Numbered from the stretch's first letter, positions 7,901-14,846 are shown. The stretch is 15,489 bases of DNA from Bacteroidales bacterium (GCA_026987795.1 JALSMF010000255.1:1-15489), one strand, 5' to 3'. Translations and numbers: made by a program. The notes: a model not told the origin generated them from the letters alone.

Positions 7901-9665
7901 TACCGGGCTCGTAATTTTTGATTCAATAACATTTAAACCTTTTAAGCAAATACATTTTCATACCTGGGCACTGAAATTAGACTCGGTAAAACAAGCAGAA
8001 CAAAATAATTACACAAAATTTATATGGATAGGAACTCAAAACGGTCTTGCCCGCTACATTAACGACTCTTTGGAATTCGTAAACAATGATTTATTTTCGG
8101 AAACTCTGGTAACGGCAATAGAACACGCCGAAAACCCGGATATGATTTGGGTAGGAACAGATAAAGGAGTAAAATATTACAACAAAAAAACAAATGAGGT
8201 TGAATTTACCATAGACTCTCGCGACGGGCTCCTCGGAAATGAAATTTCCGTAGACGGCTTATATCTTGACCGTTCAAACATTCTGTGGATAGGAACATAT
8301 CACGGCATTGCCACCTTTGACATCAAAAAGAAAAAAACTGAAAAATACACCCCTATATGCCGTATAGAATCAATTACCATCAACGGAAAAAATTATCTTA
8401 AAATGCCCGAACGCCTCAAATCAAATCAAAACAATATAACTTTTGAAATTTCGGGACTTTCTTTTAAAGATGAGAACTCCGTAGAATACGAATATTACCT
8501 GCAAGGCTTAGACAATGAATTTGCTTCTTCAAAAGGAGAAAAAAACATAGCATCGTTTCCCTATCTGCCTCCGGGAAAATACAGTTTTAAATACCGGACA
8601 AAAGGAAAAGACGGTATTTGGAGTTATTACCAAAGTATTGATTTTGAAATAAGAAAGCCGTTTTATTTAGAATGGTGGTTCATAATTCCCGCTGTTTTAC
8701 TTGTATTGTTAATTTTTTGGCTTATATCAAAATGGCGAATGGAGGTTCTGCGTAAGCAAAATGAAAAACTGGAAAGAATTGTTGCGGAAAGAACTCGGGA
8801 AATAACAGAAAAAAACACAGAACTTGAAGCTCAAAAAGAAGAAATAAAAGCTCAAAGAGATTTAGCCGAACAACAAAGAGATGAAATTGCACATCAGAAA
8901 AAAGACATAGAGGACAGTATTTTGTATGCAAAACGTATTCAAAATGCAATTCTTCCGCCTAAAAAACTAATAAGCAAATCTTTACCCGAGAACTTTATTT
9001 TATTTAAACCTCGAGACATAGTAAGCGGAGATTTTTATTGGGCTGCCGAAAAAAATAACATAACATACTATGCTGCAGCCGACTGTACAGGACACGGAGT
9101 TCCGGGTGCATTTATGAGTATGCTCGGAATATCATTCCTTAATGACATAATAAGAACATCCAAAACTGAGCTTAAAGCTTCTGAAATTCTTGACAAACTG
9201 AAAGAAAAAGTTATAGAAGCATTGCATCAAACCGGTGAAGCTCAAGAAGCTAAAGACGGTATGGATATAGCATTATGCAAAGTTAAAAAAGAAGAAAACC
9301 TTATTGAATTTGCCGGTGCATTCAACCCGCTTTATTTAATAAGAGACAATGAAATATTAATTTACGAGGCAGACAGAATGCCTATAGGAATTTATGATTT
9401 TGAAGGTGCCGGAGATAAATTTACAAATAATGTGATAAAAATACAAAAAGGCGACACATTATACACATTCTCAGATGGTTATGCCGACCAATTCGGAGGT
9501 CCGAGAGACAAAAAATTTATGATAGGTCGTTTCAAAAAAATGCTTTTGGAAATTCAGGAATTATCAATGGAAGAACAGCGAAATTATCTTGATTACACCA
9601 TAGAGCAATGGATGAGTAATTACGAGCAGGTAGATGATATTTTAGTTATCGGCACACGATTTTAG
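4980..9665 (+). CDS. Giant sensor phosphatase: two solute-binding domains, beta-propeller, Y_Y_Y, TM, SpoIIE/PP2C (SiaA-like role)
   Basis: The protein is 1561 residues. A signal peptide (about 1-21, hydrophobic ILIIILPGIIGA, cleavage before Q22) leads to two SBP_bac_3-like domains (about 25-262 and 285-515). They share DWRKKFFD/EWRLKKVD (109-116/373-380) and VGWAVKK/MGWAIKK (223-229/477-483). A Reg_prop-type beta-propeller follows (about 540-1118), with at least ten repeats of the D-x-x-G-x-I/L-W-x-G-T-x-x-G-I type, for example 558-571 and 1097-1114. Then come a Y_Y_Y domain (about 1128-1226), one TM helix (1231-1250), a coiled coil (1252-1318) and a SpoIIE-like PP2C phosphatase. Metal-binding motifs are SGDFYW (D1351), DCTGHG (D1368), SDGYAD (D1499) and VDDI (D1552, D1553), so the domain looks catalytic. 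The domain order predicts periplasmic sensing coupled to cytoplasmic dephosphorylation. Proximity to SiaB and SiaC genes suggests SiaC-phosphate as substrate. ATG at 4986 is an alternative start. Confidence 0.9.
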   Translation: MQMKKNIFLILIIILPGIIGAQTLSKIKKEGKIDIALTESWKNTVNYKAAEEFAKFLDVKFNPVTIKWEDVFANNGEIPEDYKTNTKISYTPDALQKADVICGTIYVLDWRKKFFDYAGIIEISDLLIINRKLSKKVKTYKNLKGLKIAFLENSSYETNINKINKQIGGGITFIKTKSEDETLKLLKEGKADGLITVSFLALSYLKNNQDFKLAFPVNKPKEVGWAVKKGHKEIAEEIENFFRTIKGNGKLDELFRNQYGIDYSTYLEIINSYSNVSKNSKTRDFDEIMNSGKIIIALRDRDLVWHPTGKKQFNTLLAESFAKYLGLKAEYVITPKFSKYWETKGGKIIKDSAYTPEWFNHFDVACDLIDPLEWRLKKVDVLDFLPNAKVVIGRKDIKITSVNDLKELKGVTSKGSSYEHSLRKNNITNYYYNTGNNFFSDVISGKADYTISNISVFKLADYPELEAKFILGEIKKMGWAIKKNQPLLRQKILEFFEYARKTGIFDEYFKHQAGMTMQSAQNYLTVLHETYQEGYFPFVFYGKEKGLPQEDVLSSFQDSDGYIWFGTFSGAVKYNGRNMKLYNKEKGLAGNSVFAINQDKEGKIYFAGLSGITVLDKKTDKLNIKFRGIPFKGIFIHNSEKYFFGDQGLFRIDAGENEICLNKSIKNMPEKINSVSLNTKTNELIIGSGEGVFILKNNKIRKISDEFCLYAFFDSDSKLWISTEHGLYHSENIPDSLYDSIKINTLINIQDTPVKKIKETSDGSIWLISDYQIFQILTLKQKPIVYDNTIGLMNHKILSFLVDNEGNLWFGFSGGIQKLTNKSLRNLYPEALNSTVNSVFKDKSGRVWIGMSSGIHYIKGNLTDFTDKLKFRNNSFVIGQTKNNNIVIADNKNIYLVDQKTLKVLKSKKFKSTLFHLEDIFITKNGEIFLLTGSSGIVYYLKNFKSDIVTIENINTSLLSQLTEYDNKIIGANNTGLVIFDSITFKPFKQIHFHTWALKLDSVKQAEQNNYTKFIWIGTQNGLARYINDSLEFVNNDLFSETLVTAIEHAENPDMIWVGTDKGVKYYNKKTNEVEFTIDSRDGLLGNEISVDGLYLDRSNILWIGTYHGIATFDIKKKKTEKYTPICRIESITINGKNYLKMPERLKSNQNNITFEISGLSFKDENSVEYEYYLQGLDNEFASSKGEKNIASFPYLPPGKYSFKYRTKGKDGIWSYYQSIDFEIRKPFYLEWWFIIPAVLLVLLIFWLISKWRMEVLRKQNEKLERIVAERTREITEKNTELEAQKEEIKAQRDLAEQQRDEIAHQKKDIEDSILYAKRIQNAILPPKKLISKSLPENFILFKPRDIVSGDFYWAAEKNNITYYAAADCTGHGVPGAFMSMLGISFLNDIIRTSKTELKASEILDKLKEKVIEALHQTGEAQEAKDGMDIALCKVKKEENLIEFAGAFNPLYLIRDNEILIYEADRMPIGIYDFEGAGDKFTNNVIKIQKGDTLYTFSDGYADQFGGPRDKKFMIGRFKKMLLEIQELSMEEQRNYLDYTIEQWMSNYEQVDDILVIGTRF

Positions 9666-9721
9666 TATGATGTAAAATTATATTTGTAAATGTATTGTAC
9701 CGCAAACTAATATACGATAAT

Positions 9722-10849
9722 TTATTTTCCGTAAGCTTCAATTACAACATCCCATAATTTATCTGCCGTTGTATCCCAACTGAAAGCTCTTTTTCTGATA
9801 TTTCCCTTTTTAATCAGCTCATTCCTCAAAAAATTGTCATCAACAATTTTAATCATTGCATTTTTAATTTCATTAATATCAAAAGGATTAACAAATAATG
9901 CCGCATCGCCGGCAACTTCCGGCAAAGACGTTGTATTTGAAGCAATTACAGGAACTTCGCAATTCATAGCCTCAATAAGAGGAATACCGAAACCCTCAAA
10001 CAAAGGTACAAAAGTCATAGCAAAAGCACTTGCCAAAACATAATGTAAATCTTCAGGATTTAACCTTCCCGTAAAAATAATATCATTTTTAAATTCCGAT
10101 TCTGAATATGCCTTATCAATATCACCGGTCATAAACATTTTTGTGCCGATAATAACAAGTTTAAAATCCGACCCTGTCTCTTTTTTAAATTTATTGAAAG
10201 CAGCAAACAAACGAGCAATATTTTTTCGCGGATGCAGCGTGCCTATAAAAACAAAATACGGTTTCCCTTCGGTATATTCTCTCCTTATTTTAATTTTAAT
10301 TTCTTCCGAAACAGGCTTGTAAATATCATTACTGCCGTTATAAACAACCGTTATCTTATCTTTTGCAATATCAAACCGGCTTGAAATATCTTGTTTTGAA
10401 TACTCTGAAACAGTTGCAATTTTTACGGCTTTTTTTGCAAACTTCGGAAAAAACCGGTTATAATACTTCCGTGCAAAAAAAGGTAAATCTTCAGGGCGAT
10501 GAACAAAGTTAATATCGTGAATAACAGATATTTGCTTCACATTTGAAGATAATGAAAGATAGCCGTCGGGCGACAAAAACAAATCAGCGTTTATTCTTTT
10601 CAGAATTTTTTTTACCGAAACCTCAAACCACAAAAACCATAAAACAGGATGACGAGCCGGCGGATTCAAAATTACGGGAATAACATTTTTTGAAAAAATA
10701 AAATCATCGGAAAATTTTCTGTCAAACAAAAAATAAAACTGATGTTCAGGATGCTTTTTTGTTATTCTTTTCAGTGTTTCATAAGTAAACCAACCTATTC
10801 CGTCTAATTTATTTTCAATAAGCAATCGAGTATTAACAACAATCCTCAT
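9722..10849 (-). CDS. Glycosyltransferase family 4 (GT-B fold)
   Basis: The 375-residue protein is a retaining GT-B glycosyltransferase of the GT4 group. The N-terminal domain has a Gly-rich LDGIGWFTYE (15-24), typical of the acceptor site of mannosyl or other hexosyl transferases. VIHDINFVHRPEDLPFF (109-125) and ATVSEYSKQDI (145-155) are characteristic. The C-terminal nucleotide-sugar domain begins with FVFIGTLHPRKNIARLF (199-215) and carries the EX7E motif in E285-GFGIPLI-E293, followed by EVPVIASNTTSLPEV (298-312). No TM segment is seen; action at the inner face of the cytoplasmic membrane is likely. It is convergent with the phosphatase gene and divergent from the flippase gene, which suggests a small cell-surface glycan locus. 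Donor and acceptor sugars cannot be read from sequence. Confidence 0.9.
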   Translation of the reverse strand: MRIVVNTRLLIENKLDGIGWFTYETLKRITKKHPEHQFYFLFDRKFSDDFIFSKNVIPVILNPPARHPVLWFLWFEVSVKKILKRINADLFLSPDGYLSLSSNVKQISVIHDINFVHRPEDLPFFARKYYNRFFPKFAKKAVKIATVSEYSKQDISSRFDIAKDKITVVYNGSNDIYKPVSEEIKIKIRREYTEGKPYFVFIGTLHPRKNIARLFAAFNKFKKETGSDFKLVIIGTKMFMTGDIDKAYSESEFKNDIIFTGRLNPEDLHYVLASAFAMTFVPLFEGFGIPLIEAMNCEVPVIASNTTSLPEVAGDAALFVNPFDINEIKNAMIKIVDDNFLRNELIKKGNIRKRAFSWDTTADKLWDVVIEAYGK

Positions 10850-10868
10850 AAAATTATAAAATATACGG

Positions 10869-10876
10869 CAAATTTA
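10869..10876 (-). promoter_or_regulatory. Bacteroidota -7 promoter box for the glycosyltransferase
   Basis: On the minus strand, TAAATTTG matches TAnnTTTG exactly and lies 19 bases before the ATG at 10849, implying a very short leader. No clear -33 TTG is visible at 19-21 bases. The box is seen directly; promoter activity is inferred. Confidence 0.42.
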
Positions 10877-10898
10877 AAAACGGCAGGCAAATAATTAC

Positions 10899-10906
10899 TA
10901 CTTTTG
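10899..10906 (+). promoter_or_regulatory. Bacteroidota -7 promoter box for the flippase
   Basis: TACTTTTG matches TAnnTTTG and lies 26 bases before the TTG start at 10933. It is divergent from the glycosyltransferase box about 22 bases away. No convincing -33 element is visible at the usual distance. Confidence 0.4.
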
Positions 10907-10932
10907 TCTGTAATTTTAAAAGAAATCCTGTT

Positions 10933-12375
10933 TTGAGAAAAAAGTTTATAATAAACTTACTGTTTTTGGTTTCTCTGAACCTTCTCATAAAACCATTTTG
11001 GATTTTCGGAATTGATATGCAAGTCCAAAATATGGTAGGATCGTCAGAATACGGCTTTTATTTTGCTCTCTTCAATTTTTCCCTTCTCTTCAATATTTTT
11101 CTTGACCTGGGAATAACAAATTTTAACAACAGAAATATTGCCCGTCATAACCAGCTTATAAGCAAGCACTTCTCGAATATTATAGGTCTTAAATTTTTAC
11201 TTGGTCTTTTATATTTTACAATTATTCTTATCGGTGCATTTTTTATAGGATACAACGAAAAACAAATAAAATTTCTTCTTGTACTTGCCGGAAACCAGTT
11301 TCTGCTGTCACTGATAATGTATATGCGCTCAAATATTTCAGGCTTACAACTCTTTAAAACAGACAGCCTCTTGTCTGTCCTTGACCGACTTTTAATGATT
11401 ATAACAGTAGGCTTCTTACTGTTGAATTTTCGCGAAAATTTTAAAATCGAATGGCTGGTTTACTCTCAATCAATATCTTACATACTGACATCGTTGACGG
11501 CATTTTTAGTTATCAAGGCTAAATCAATAAATTTAAAACTTAATTTTAACCTGCATTTTTTTCTTGTTATCTTAAAAAAAAGTTACCCCTATGCCCTACT
11601 CGTTCTTTTAATGACATCTTACACAAGAATCGATTCAGTTATGATTGAGCGATTGCTGCCTGACGGCGACACACAAGCCGGAATTTATGCCCACGGATAC
11701 AGAATTTTGGATGCAAGCTCTCAATATGCACTGCTTTTTGCTACATTGCTCCTCCCTATGTTTGCAAAAATGCTTGTAAACAAAGAAAATATTGTAAATC
11801 TTGTAAAAATATCGTTTTTATTACTTGTAATTCCTGCAATTACAGTTGCCGTAAACTTTTCCTTATTTAAAAATGATATTATATATGCCTTATATAATGA
11901 CCATATTAAAGAATCTGCAAAAGTCTTTGAAATATTAATACTCGGATTCATTCCGATTTCCGTTTCATATATTTTCGGAACGCTGCTTACGGCAAACGGT
12001 AATTTAAAAGAACTTAACATAATAGCCGGAGCCGGCGTAATATTAAATTTAACATTAAATTTTATATTAATTCCGAAGTTCAAAGCACACGGTGCAGCTT
12101 CTGCAAGTTTAATAACTCTTACATTAACGGCATTAACACAAGTTATAACAGCCCGAAAAATTTTTAATTTTAAAATAAGGTTTAAACTGTTATCCGGAAT
12201 TATTATTTTTTCAGTATGGATTATACTCTCCTCCTATCTCTCAAGCATATACCTCACCAACCGACCTGTTGCTTTTTTCTCAAGTCTTATTACAGGAGCC
12301 GTAAGTGCTTTTGCATTAAAACTAATTGATTTAAAAATGCTTTACAGGATTTTAAAATACGAAAAAAATACATAA
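10933..12375 (+). CDS. Wzx-like oligosaccharide flippase (polysaccharide biosynthesis protein)
   Basis: The 480-residue polytopic protein, with about 12-14 predicted hydrophobic helices, matches the PST/MOP-superfamily flippases that move lipid-linked oligosaccharides across the inner membrane. The N-terminus LNLLIKPFWIFGIDMQVQN (16-34) and the EYGFYFALFNFSLLFNIFLD segment (39-58) are typical of the Bacteroidota form of this family. The start codon is TTG: no in-frame ATG lies upstream as far back as the divergent gene, and the translated N-terminus reads as a natural family start. It is divergent from the glycosyltransferase and followed after 3 bases by the enoyl-CoA hydratase gene. Roles in capsule, O-antigen or other surface glycan export are inferred. 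Distinguishing Wzx from other MOP flippases would need a structure or family search. Confidence 0.85.
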   Translation: MRKKFIINLLFLVSLNLLIKPFWIFGIDMQVQNMVGSSEYGFYFALFNFSLLFNIFLDLGITNFNNRNIARHNQLISKHFSNIIGLKFLLGLLYFTIILIGAFFIGYNEKQIKFLLVLAGNQFLLSLIMYMRSNISGLQLFKTDSLLSVLDRLLMIITVGFLLLNFRENFKIEWLVYSQSISYILTSLTAFLVIKAKSINLKLNFNLHFFLVILKKSYPYALLVLLMTSYTRIDSVMIERLLPDGDTQAGIYAHGYRILDASSQYALLFATLLLPMFAKMLVNKENIVNLVKISFLLLVIPAITVAVNFSLFKNDIIYALYNDHIKESAKVFEILILGFIPISVSYIFGTLLTANGNLKELNIIAGAGVILNLTLNFILIPKFKAHGAASASLITLTLTALTQVITARKIFNFKIRFKLLSGIIIFSVWIILSSYLSSIYLTNRPVAFFSSLITGAVSAFALKLIDLKMLYRILKYEKNT

Positions 12376-12378
12376 CCT

Positions 12379-13152
12379 ATGAAATACATAAAATACAAAA
12401 CAAAGGACAGAACCGGATATATAACTCTGAACAGACCTGAAAAACGCAATGCTTTGAATGCCGAATTAGTAAACGAACTTAAAACCGTTTTTCTCAAGGC
12501 GGAAGAAGATTCTGAAGTTAAAGTTATAATACTCAGAGCTGCAGGAAAAGTATTTTGTGCCGGTGCCGATTTAGAATATATGCAAAATCTGCAAAAAAAC
12601 ACCTTTGAAGAAAATCTTGCAGACTCAAAAAATCTTGCAGAACTTTACCGAATAATTTACACCTTAAATAAAGTCGTAATTGCTCAGGTAGAAGGACACG
12701 CAATAGCAGGAGGTGCAGGTTTGGCAACGGTTTGCGATTTTGTTTTTTCCGTTCCGGAAGCAAAATACGGATATACGGAAGTTGCAATAGGATTTGTTCC
12801 CGCAATTGTAAGTTTCTTTTTATTAAGAAAAATAGGTGAAACAAAGGCAAAAGAGCTTTTGCTTACCGGTAAACTTATCTCTGCCGCAAAAGCGAAAGAA
12901 TTAAATATTTTTAATTTTATTGAAAGTGCAAAGAATATTGAAACCGCTGCTTACAAATTTGCTCAGGACATTATAAAAAACGCATCCGAAGATTCCTTAA
13001 CACTGACAAAAAAATTAATATCCGACATACAAGCTTTAGATTATGCAAAAGCAATAAATTTTGCCTCAGAAGTAAATGCGATGTCAAGAAGCACGGAAGA
13101 CTGCAAAAAAGGTATTGCGGCATTTTTAAATAAAGAAAAAATAAGTTGGTAA
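12379..13152 (+). CDS. Enoyl-CoA hydratase/isomerase family protein, methylglutaconyl-CoA hydratase-like
   Basis: The 257-residue protein has the crotonase signature. LNRPEKRNALN (17-27) lies near the N-terminus. The oxyanion-hole segments are GKVFCAGADLEYM (56-68) and GHAIAGGAGL (106-115). The stretch YTEVAIGFVPAIVSFFLLRKIGETKAKELLLTGK (132-165) resembles the TEV-x-x-G-x-x-PA-x-IS form of methylglutaconyl-CoA hydratases more than the PE-x-x-x-G-x-x-PG-x-G form of fatty-acid enoyl-CoA hydratases, and it keeps Glu134 at the position of a catalytic acid. It would hydrate a 2-enoyl-CoA in the cytoplasm, possibly in leucine breakdown. No other acyl-CoA genes are nearby. It starts 3 bases after the flippase stop, so co-transcription is likely although the functions do not obviously match. 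Confidence 0.85.
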   Translation: MKYIKYKTKDRTGYITLNRPEKRNALNAELVNELKTVFLKAEEDSEVKVIILRAAGKVFCAGADLEYMQNLQKNTFEENLADSKNLAELYRIIYTLNKVVIAQVEGHAIAGGAGLATVCDFVFSVPEAKYGYTEVAIGFVPAIVSFFLLRKIGETKAKELLLTGKLISAAKAKELNIFNFIESAKNIETAAYKFAQDIIKNASEDSLTLTKKLISDIQALDYAKAINFASEVNAMSRSTEDCKKGIAAFLNKEKISW

Positions 13153-13160
13153 TCTTACAT

Positions 13161-13206
13161 TTTTTGACATATAAATTAAACCTTTCATAAAATATAAAGT
13201 CAAAAA
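13161..13206. repeat. Inverted repeat in the spacer before the ECF sigma gene
   Basis: An 8-base perfect inverted repeat (TTTTTGAC at 13161-13168 and GTCAAAAA at 13199-13206) flanks 30 bases, and TATA-rich parts of the flanks can extend it imperfectly. It sits just after the enoyl-CoA hydratase stop and about 20 bases before the sigma start. There is no U-tract after the right arm, so it looks less like a terminator and more like an operator or a processing structure. Such arms arise easily in AT-rich DNA. Confidence 0.35.
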
Positions 13207-13225
13207 GCAAACCGTAAATAAAGAT

Positions 13226-13774
13226 ATGAACGCTGCAATAAGCGAAAATAAAATATCAGAATTTCTGACGGAAAACAAAATATCAGAAGCATTTGATTTG
13301 ATTGTAAATCAATACAAAAAGCAATTATATTGGCATATCAGAAAAATTGTAATTCTGCATGAAGACACAGATGATGTTTTGCAAAATACATTTATAAAAG
13401 TATGGAGATACCTTGAAAATTTTAAGCAGGATTCAAAAATTTACACTTGGCTTTACCGAATTGCAACCAACGAAGCAATAACATTTATAAACAATAAAAA
13501 GAAAAAATCAGAAGAACCTATTGAAAATTACGAATACTATTTAAGCAACACTCTCGAAAGCGATGAATACTTTGAAGGTAATGAAGCTCAACTTATTTTA
13601 CAAAAAGCAATACTTACATTACCGGAAAAACAGCGAATTGTCTTCAATATGAAATATTTTGATGAAATAAAATACGAAGATATGTCTGAAATATTAGAGA
13701 CATCAACAGGTGCCTTAAAAGCATCATATCATCACGCTGTTAAAAAAATTGAGAGTTTCATAAAACGTCATTAA
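13226..13774 (+). CDS. ECF-type RNA polymerase sigma factor
   Basis: The 182-residue protein has the two-domain layout of an extracytoplasmic-function sigma-70 factor. Region 2 spans about 20-88, with DDVLQNTFIKVWRYL (49-63), the -10 recognition helix and the TWLYRIATNEAI (74-85) segment typical of the family. Region 4 spans about 125-178, with TLPEKQRIVFNMKYFDEI (131-148) followed by the helix-turn-helix EDMSEILETSTGALKASYHHAVKKIE (151-176). The linker 90-120 is Glu/Lys-rich. Residues 7-12 and 16-21 are both ENKISE, reflecting an 18-base near-identical repeat with a 27-base period. A one-TM protein starts 36 bases downstream and a Spy-like protein follows, the usual Bacteroidota arrangement of sigma, regulator and periplasmic partner. 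The promoters it recognises are unknown. Confidence 0.92.
   Translation: MNAAISENKISEFLTENKISEAFDLIVNQYKKQLYWHIRKIVILHEDTDDVLQNTFIKVWRYLENFKQDSKIYTWLYRIATNEAITFINNKKKKSEEPIENYEYYLSNTLESDEYFEGNEAQLILQKAILTLPEKQRIVFNMKYFDEIKYEDMSEILETSTGALKASYHHAVKKIESFIKRH
13244..13297 (+). repeat. 27-base tandem duplication inside the sigma gene
   Basis: Bases 13244-13261 and 13271-13288 are identical at 17 of 18 positions, spaced 27 bases apart (nine codons, frame kept). They encode ENKISE twice near the sigma N-terminus. The 13-base palindrome TCAGAA-T-TTCTGA (13256-13268) overlaps the first unit, so a protein-binding site is an alternative reading. Confidence 0.6.
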
Positions 13775-13810
13775 ACATTCTCGGAAAATTGAAGTCAAAA
13801 TAAACAGACT

Positions 13811-14368
13811 ATGAAAAGCTTAAATAACATAAATAAAGAAAATACCTTTAGAGTTCCGGAAAAATATTTTGAGGACTTTAACAAAGAAATCAAAACAAAA
13901 ATTTCCGAAGAATATTTAAAACAAAACATCGGAAAGGAAAATCCGTTTATCGTTCCGGAAGACTATTTTGAAAATTTCAGTCCCGAGATATTCCGTAATA
14001 AAAAAAGAGCAAAAGGCAAAGTAATAAAGCTTTTAAAACCTTGGTTCTCTGCAGCTGCCGGAATTATTGTAATATTTGCCCTTTGGCAATTTTTACTTAC
14101 AAATACAGACATTTACAAAGCAAATAATAAAAATATTCCGAAAACAGAAAACTCTCAAAATTTAGCCGAAATAAACAATAATGATTTACAATATCTTGAA
14201 CCGGAAATAGATGCGTATATTAATGAAGTCGATATAAACAATATTTACGAATATACGAACGATGACAGTGATAAGAACACTGAATATACAGATAATGATG
14301 CTGTCTACGAATATTTCATAGACTATACCGACGATTATGAATACACAGAAATTATTGCAGAACTTTAA
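13811..14368 (+). CDS. One-TM protein, probable anti-sigma or sigma regulator, with internal repeat and Tyr/Asp-rich tail
   Basis: This 185-residue protein has a cytoplasmic N-terminal part, one TM helix (about 78-96, PWFSAAAGIIVIFALWQFL) and a periplasmic tail. It contains a clear internal duplication: ENTFRVPEKYFEDFNKEI at 10-27 and ENPFIVPEDYFENFSPEI at 43-60, offset 33 residues, both of the form EN-x-F-x-VPE-x-YFE-x-F. No zinc-binding HxxxCxxC motif of ZAS anti-sigma factors is present. The C-terminal part (about 126-185) is acidic and rich in Tyr and Asp, for example DYTDDYEYTE at 171-180. Position between an ECF sigma gene and a Spy-like gene, and the topology, support a sigma-regulating role. 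No sequence family was recognised, so the function is inferred. Confidence 0.75.
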   Translation: MKSLNNINKENTFRVPEKYFEDFNKEIKTKISEEYLKQNIGKENPFIVPEDYFENFSPEIFRNKKRAKGKVIKLLKPWFSAAAGIIVIFALWQFLLTNTDIYKANNKNIPKTENSQNLAEINNNDLQYLEPEIDAYINEVDINNIYEYTNDDSDKNTEYTDNDAVYEYFIDYTDDYEYTEIIAEL

Positions 14369-14378
14369 ACCTTAAAAA

Positions 14379-14846
14379 ATGAAACAACTCATCGTAATAT
14401 TTTTAATTACCTTTTTTGCAGGCGGGCAGGTATCAGCCCAGCACGGCAATATGAATACTGAAAAAAGAAAAGAAATAAAAGAAAAACAAAAACAATTTAT
14501 TATTAACAAACTGCAGTTAACGGAAAAAGAAAAAAGAGATTTTATTCCTGTTTATGAAAAATATACAAGCGAACGGGAAAAACTTTATATAGAAAAACAT
14601 AAAGCAATGAGAAACTTCAAACAAAACAGCCTCAATATGTCTGATGATGAGTTGCTCAATCTTTCCGATAAATTTATTAACATTGAATTAAAATCAGCTC
14701 AATTATGCAAAAAATATAACGAACAATTCAAAAAAGTGCTGCCTCCCGTAAAAATCATACTGTTATATCAGGCAGAAAACGAATTTAAAAAACAACTGAT
14801 AAAAAAAATGCACCACAAACAAGTGAACAAAAAAAAGATGCCGTAA
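14379..14846 (+). CDS. Spy/CpxP-like periplasmic protein of an ECF operon
   Basis: The 155-residue protein begins with a signal peptide (1-20, LIVIFLITFFAGGQVSA, cleavage before Q21). The rest is mostly alpha-helical and charged, with the Spy/CpxP-type LTEKEKRDFIPVYEKY (47-62) and a second helical repeat FKKVLPPVKIILLYQAENEF (117-136). A Lys/Met/His-rich C-terminus (MHHKQVNKKKMP, 144-155) is a plain observation. Similar proteins in Bacteroidota ECF operons are often annotated as sensors of the sigma factor. The gene starts 10 bases after the upstream stop and is most likely co-transcribed with the sigma and regulator genes. The exact ligand or client is unknown. Confidence 0.8.
   Translation: MKQLIVIFLITFFAGGQVSAQHGNMNTEKRKEIKEKQKQFIINKLQLTEKEKRDFIPVYEKYTSEREKLYIEKHKAMRNFKQNSLNMSDDELLNLSDKFINIELKSAQLCKKYNEQFKKVLPPVKIILLYQAENEFKKQLIKKMHHKQVNKKKMP

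Noticed and set aside
9666..9721. Possible terminator between the convergent phosphatase and glycosyltransferase genes
   Set aside because: I find no hairpin with a credible stem and T-tract in this spacer.
12533..12850. Minus-strand frame inside the enoyl-CoA hydratase gene
   Set aside because: Leucine-rich by-product of the opposite strand; the plus frame has crotonase motifs.
13164..13193. E. coli-like TTGACA-N18-TAAAAT promoter before the sigma gene
   Set aside because: The housekeeping sigma factor of Bacteroidota uses a different consensus (TTTG and TAnnTTTG), and the TAAAAT part is weak.
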